NCBI GenBank assembly: GCA_903877135.1
Contig: CAIRCN010000082.1
Span: 1-64,000, forward strand
Length of the DNA stretch: 64,000 nucleotides
DNA from: an uncultured Opitutia bacterium
GTDB lineage: Bacteria > Verrucomicrobiota > Verrucomicrobiia > Opitutales > Opitutaceae
Direction of reading: 5' to 3'
The notes beneath the pieces were generated by a model. The model searched no databases. It saw only the letters and a list, made by a program, of their open reading frames with translations, and was not told where the DNA came from. Positions 62,081-64,000 of the stretch are shown here, in pieces. A program made the position numbers and the translations under genes. The stretch's first letter is position 1; each line of letters begins with the position of its first letter.

Positions 62081-64000
62081 ATGCATCCGGGTCCCGCCAC
62101 TCCTACTAACCCCGTCACCGCGCTGCTGCAGCGCGCAGACCTCGTCTTTACTGGCGGACTGTTCGTCACGGTTTTACTGCTCATCGTGCCGATTCCACCG
62201 ATGCTGTTGGACACGTTTCTGGCACTGAACATCGGCCTCTCGTTGCTCGTGCTTTTGGCGATCATCTACGTGAAGGATCCGCCAGAGTTCTCCGGTTTCC
62301 CGACCCTGCTGCTCGCGCTCACGCTTTTCCGCCTCGCGCTCAATATCAGTTCCACGCGCCAAATTCTCATCAAGGGCTATGCCGGCCACATTATCGACTC
62401 GTTCGGGCACTTTGTCATCCAGGGCAACTATGTCGTCGGCGCCGTGGTGTTCCTGATTCTCGTCGTCATCAACTTCGTGGTCATCACCAAGGGCGCGGGC
62501 CGCATTGCCGAGGTGAGCGCCCGGTTCACTCTCGACGCGCTGCCAGGCAAACAGATGGCGATCGATGCCGAGCTCAACGCTGGGATCATCGACGAATTGC
62601 AGGCGACCGCGCGCCGCGTGAAAGTCCAGAAAGAGGCCGATTTTTACGGCTCGATGGATGGCGCGTCGAAGTTCGTCCGCGGCGATGCCATTGCCTGCAT
62701 CATCATCACCCTCGTCAACGTCATCGGCGGTTTCGCCATCGGCGTCCTCCAGATGGGCCTCTCGCTGGGTGAGTCGCTCGCTAAGTTCACGCTGCTCTCC
62801 ATCGGCGACGGTCTCGTCTCACAAATTCCCGCGCTTATCCTCTCGGTGGGGGCCGGCCTGCTCGTCACGCGCGCCTCGGAAAACACCAATCTCGGCTCGC
62901 AACTCGCCGGCCAGCTCTTCCGTTATCCGCGCGCCCTGCGCATCGCCTCAGGGATGATGGTCGTTTTTGGCCTGATGCCCGGGATGCCGCTGCTGCCTTT
63001 TGCCATGCTCGCCGGTGTGGCGGGTTTTCTCGGCAAGATGCTGCAGGATCAGGAGACGAGGACAGGACACGCTCACGGGGCCGAGGCCGCGACCGCTGCC
63101 GCCAAGGCCTCTCCGACCAAAGGTGCGGCCAAAACGGCCGGGGCCGACCCGGCGGCAGGCGGGTCCACCGCTGCCGGCACACTCGAGGATGTGCGCAAGC
63201 TCACCGACGTTGACGTCTTTGCAATCGAGATCGGCTACGGGCTGCTCAATTTGGCGAACGCCAAGTCCGGCGGCGATTTGTTGGCCCGAGTTACGAGCGT
63301 GCGCAAGACCTTGGCCCGCGAAAAGGGCATCGTCGTGCCGCCTGTCTCAGTGCGCGACAATCTCGAACTCGAGGCCAACGACTATCGTTTCCTCCTCCGC
63401 GGAAAGGCCATCGCCCGCGGCCAATTGCACCCCGGTCGCTCGCTGGCGATGAATGTCTCAGCCAGCAAGGTGCAGCTTAAGGGCGTTCCCACACGCGAAC
63501 CCGTGTTCAACCTTGACGCCACTTGGATCGGCGAGGCGGAAAAAAAGACCGCCGAGCTCAACGGCTATACCGTGGTCGATCCGGCCTCGGTGCTCATCAC
63601 CCATCTGTCTGAGACGCTGAAAACTAACGCGCACCACCTGCTCGGACGCCAGGAAGTTCAGTCGCTGGTTGATCACCTGAAGCAGACCCAGCCCGCGCTG
63701 GTGGCCGAGTTGCTCCCCGACCTGGTCACCCTCGGCATCATCCAACGCGTATTGCAGAATCTGCTGCGCGAGAACGTCGCGATCCTCAATCTTCCGTTGA
63801 TTCTCGAGGGCATTGCCGACTTCGCGGCGCTGTCGAAAAACCCCGACGACCTTTCCGAGCTCGTGCGTCGGCGGTTGGGGCTCTATTTTGTGCCCGAGTC
63901 AGAAATCCGCCCTGGCATCGTGCGCGCTGTCACGCTGGATCCGCGCCTCGAACAGTGGCTCGGCACCAAGGTGCACCGCTCTCCGACCGAGGTCGGCTTG
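62081..64000 (+). CDS. flhA: Export gate protein FlhA (3' end outside the window)
   Basis: 640 codons are seen from ATG 62081 and the frame is still open at the end of the window; FlhA is usually about 690-700 aa, so roughly the last 50-60 residues are missing. Eight membrane helices occupy the first ~330 residues, with the conserved loop GRIAEVSARFTLDALPGKQM and DAELNAGIIDE (FHIPEP region). A linker rich in Ala/Thr/Lys follows, then the cytoplasmic ring domain (EIGYGLLNLANAKSGGDLL, VSASKVQLKGVPTREPVFN). FlhA binds export chaperones such as FliS. It is co-transcribed with flhB. Confidence 0.96.
   Translation, partial: MHPGPATPTNPVTALLQRADLVFTGGLFVTVLLLIVPIPPMLLDTFLALNIGLSLLVLLAIIYVKDPPEFSGFPTLLLALTLFRLALNISSTRQILIKGYAGHIIDSFGHFVIQGNYVVGAVVFLILVVINFVVITKGAGRIAEVSARFTLDALPGKQMAIDAELNAGIIDELQATARRVKVQKEADFYGSMDGASKFVRGDAIACIIITLVNVIGGFAIGVLQMGLSLGESLAKFTLLSIGDGLVSQIPALILSVGAGLLVTRASENTNLGSQLAGQLFRYPRALRIASGMMVVFGLMPGMPLLPFAMLAGVAGFLGKMLQDQETRTGHAHGAEAATAAAKASPTKGAAKTAGADPAAGGSTAAGTLEDVRKLTDVDVFAIEIGYGLLNLANAKSGGDLLARVTSVRKTLAREKGIVVPPVSVRDNLELEANDYRFLLRGKAIARGQLHPGRSLAMNVSASKVQLKGVPTREPVFNLDATWIGEAEKKTAELNGYTVVDPASVLITHLSETLKTNAHHLLGRQEVQSLVDHLKQTQPALVAELLPDLVTLGIIQRVLQNLLRENVAILNLPLILEGIADFAALSKNPDDLSELVRRRLGLYFVPESEIRPGIVRAVTLDPRLEQWLGTKVHRSPTEVGL

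Overview
The window reads as a GC-rich Gram-negative chromosome. Flagellar, chemotaxis and flagellin-glycosylation genes fill about 57 kb, and a scrambled accessory island occupies the first 5.6 kb. A member of Verrucomicrobiota (Opitutales-like) is my best guess, from the mix of Rhs-core remnants, clustered HDOD genes, a VapC/MazF island and the flagellar gene order. No rRNA, tRNA or CRISPR array was seen, so this placement is inference.

Region 1 (1-5.6 kb): remnants of Rhs proteins. One is an Rhs-core tip fused to a 3D (peptidoglycan-lytic type) domain, followed by an overlapping gene for a small secreted protein that is a candidate immunity factor. There are also tyrosine recombinase fragments and three toxin-antitoxin modules (VapBC, HigBA-like with a nonsense codon in the toxin, MazEF). 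Region 2 (5.8-7 kb): an OprB-like porin. Region 3 (7.3-22 kb): cheW, a chemoreceptor, two hybrid histidine kinases, three HDOD genes and a three-gene unit with a FlgN-like protein. Region 4 (22-32.7 kb): a pyruvyl transferase and two Maf/DUF115 proteins beside two compact flagellins, then fliD (with an unusual C-terminal domain), a lipoprotein, a FlgM-like protein, fliS and a FliT-like protein. Region 5 (32.8-46 kb): an orphan ATPase, a CheY-like regulator, a FleR/FlrC-type sigma-54 activator, cheX, a REC-REC-STAS protein, cheA, a fourth HDOD gene, and on the other strand cheR-cheB-(REC/HD-GYP-like)-cheD. Region 6 (46.2-64 kb): one long operon flgBC-fliEFGHIJ-motE-like-fliK-flgDE-fliLMNOPQR, then flhB-flhA (flhA runs off the end).

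The most informative signal lies outside the genes. Two near-perfect sigma-54 promoters precede flgB and flhB. Each has the same 15-bp palindrome about 95-105 bp upstream, a candidate enhancer for the activator encoded at 35287-36768. Sigma-28 (FliA-type) promoter sequences precede the late and chemotaxis genes, including a back-to-back pair at 34664-34726 and one before the FlgM-like gene. Several of these promoters sit so close to the start codon that the mRNAs should be leaderless or nearly so. Together the genes and sites suggest an ordered cascade: activator plus sigma-54 drives the basal body and export operons, and FliA/FlgM drives flagellin, cap, chaperones, chemotaxis and HDOD genes.
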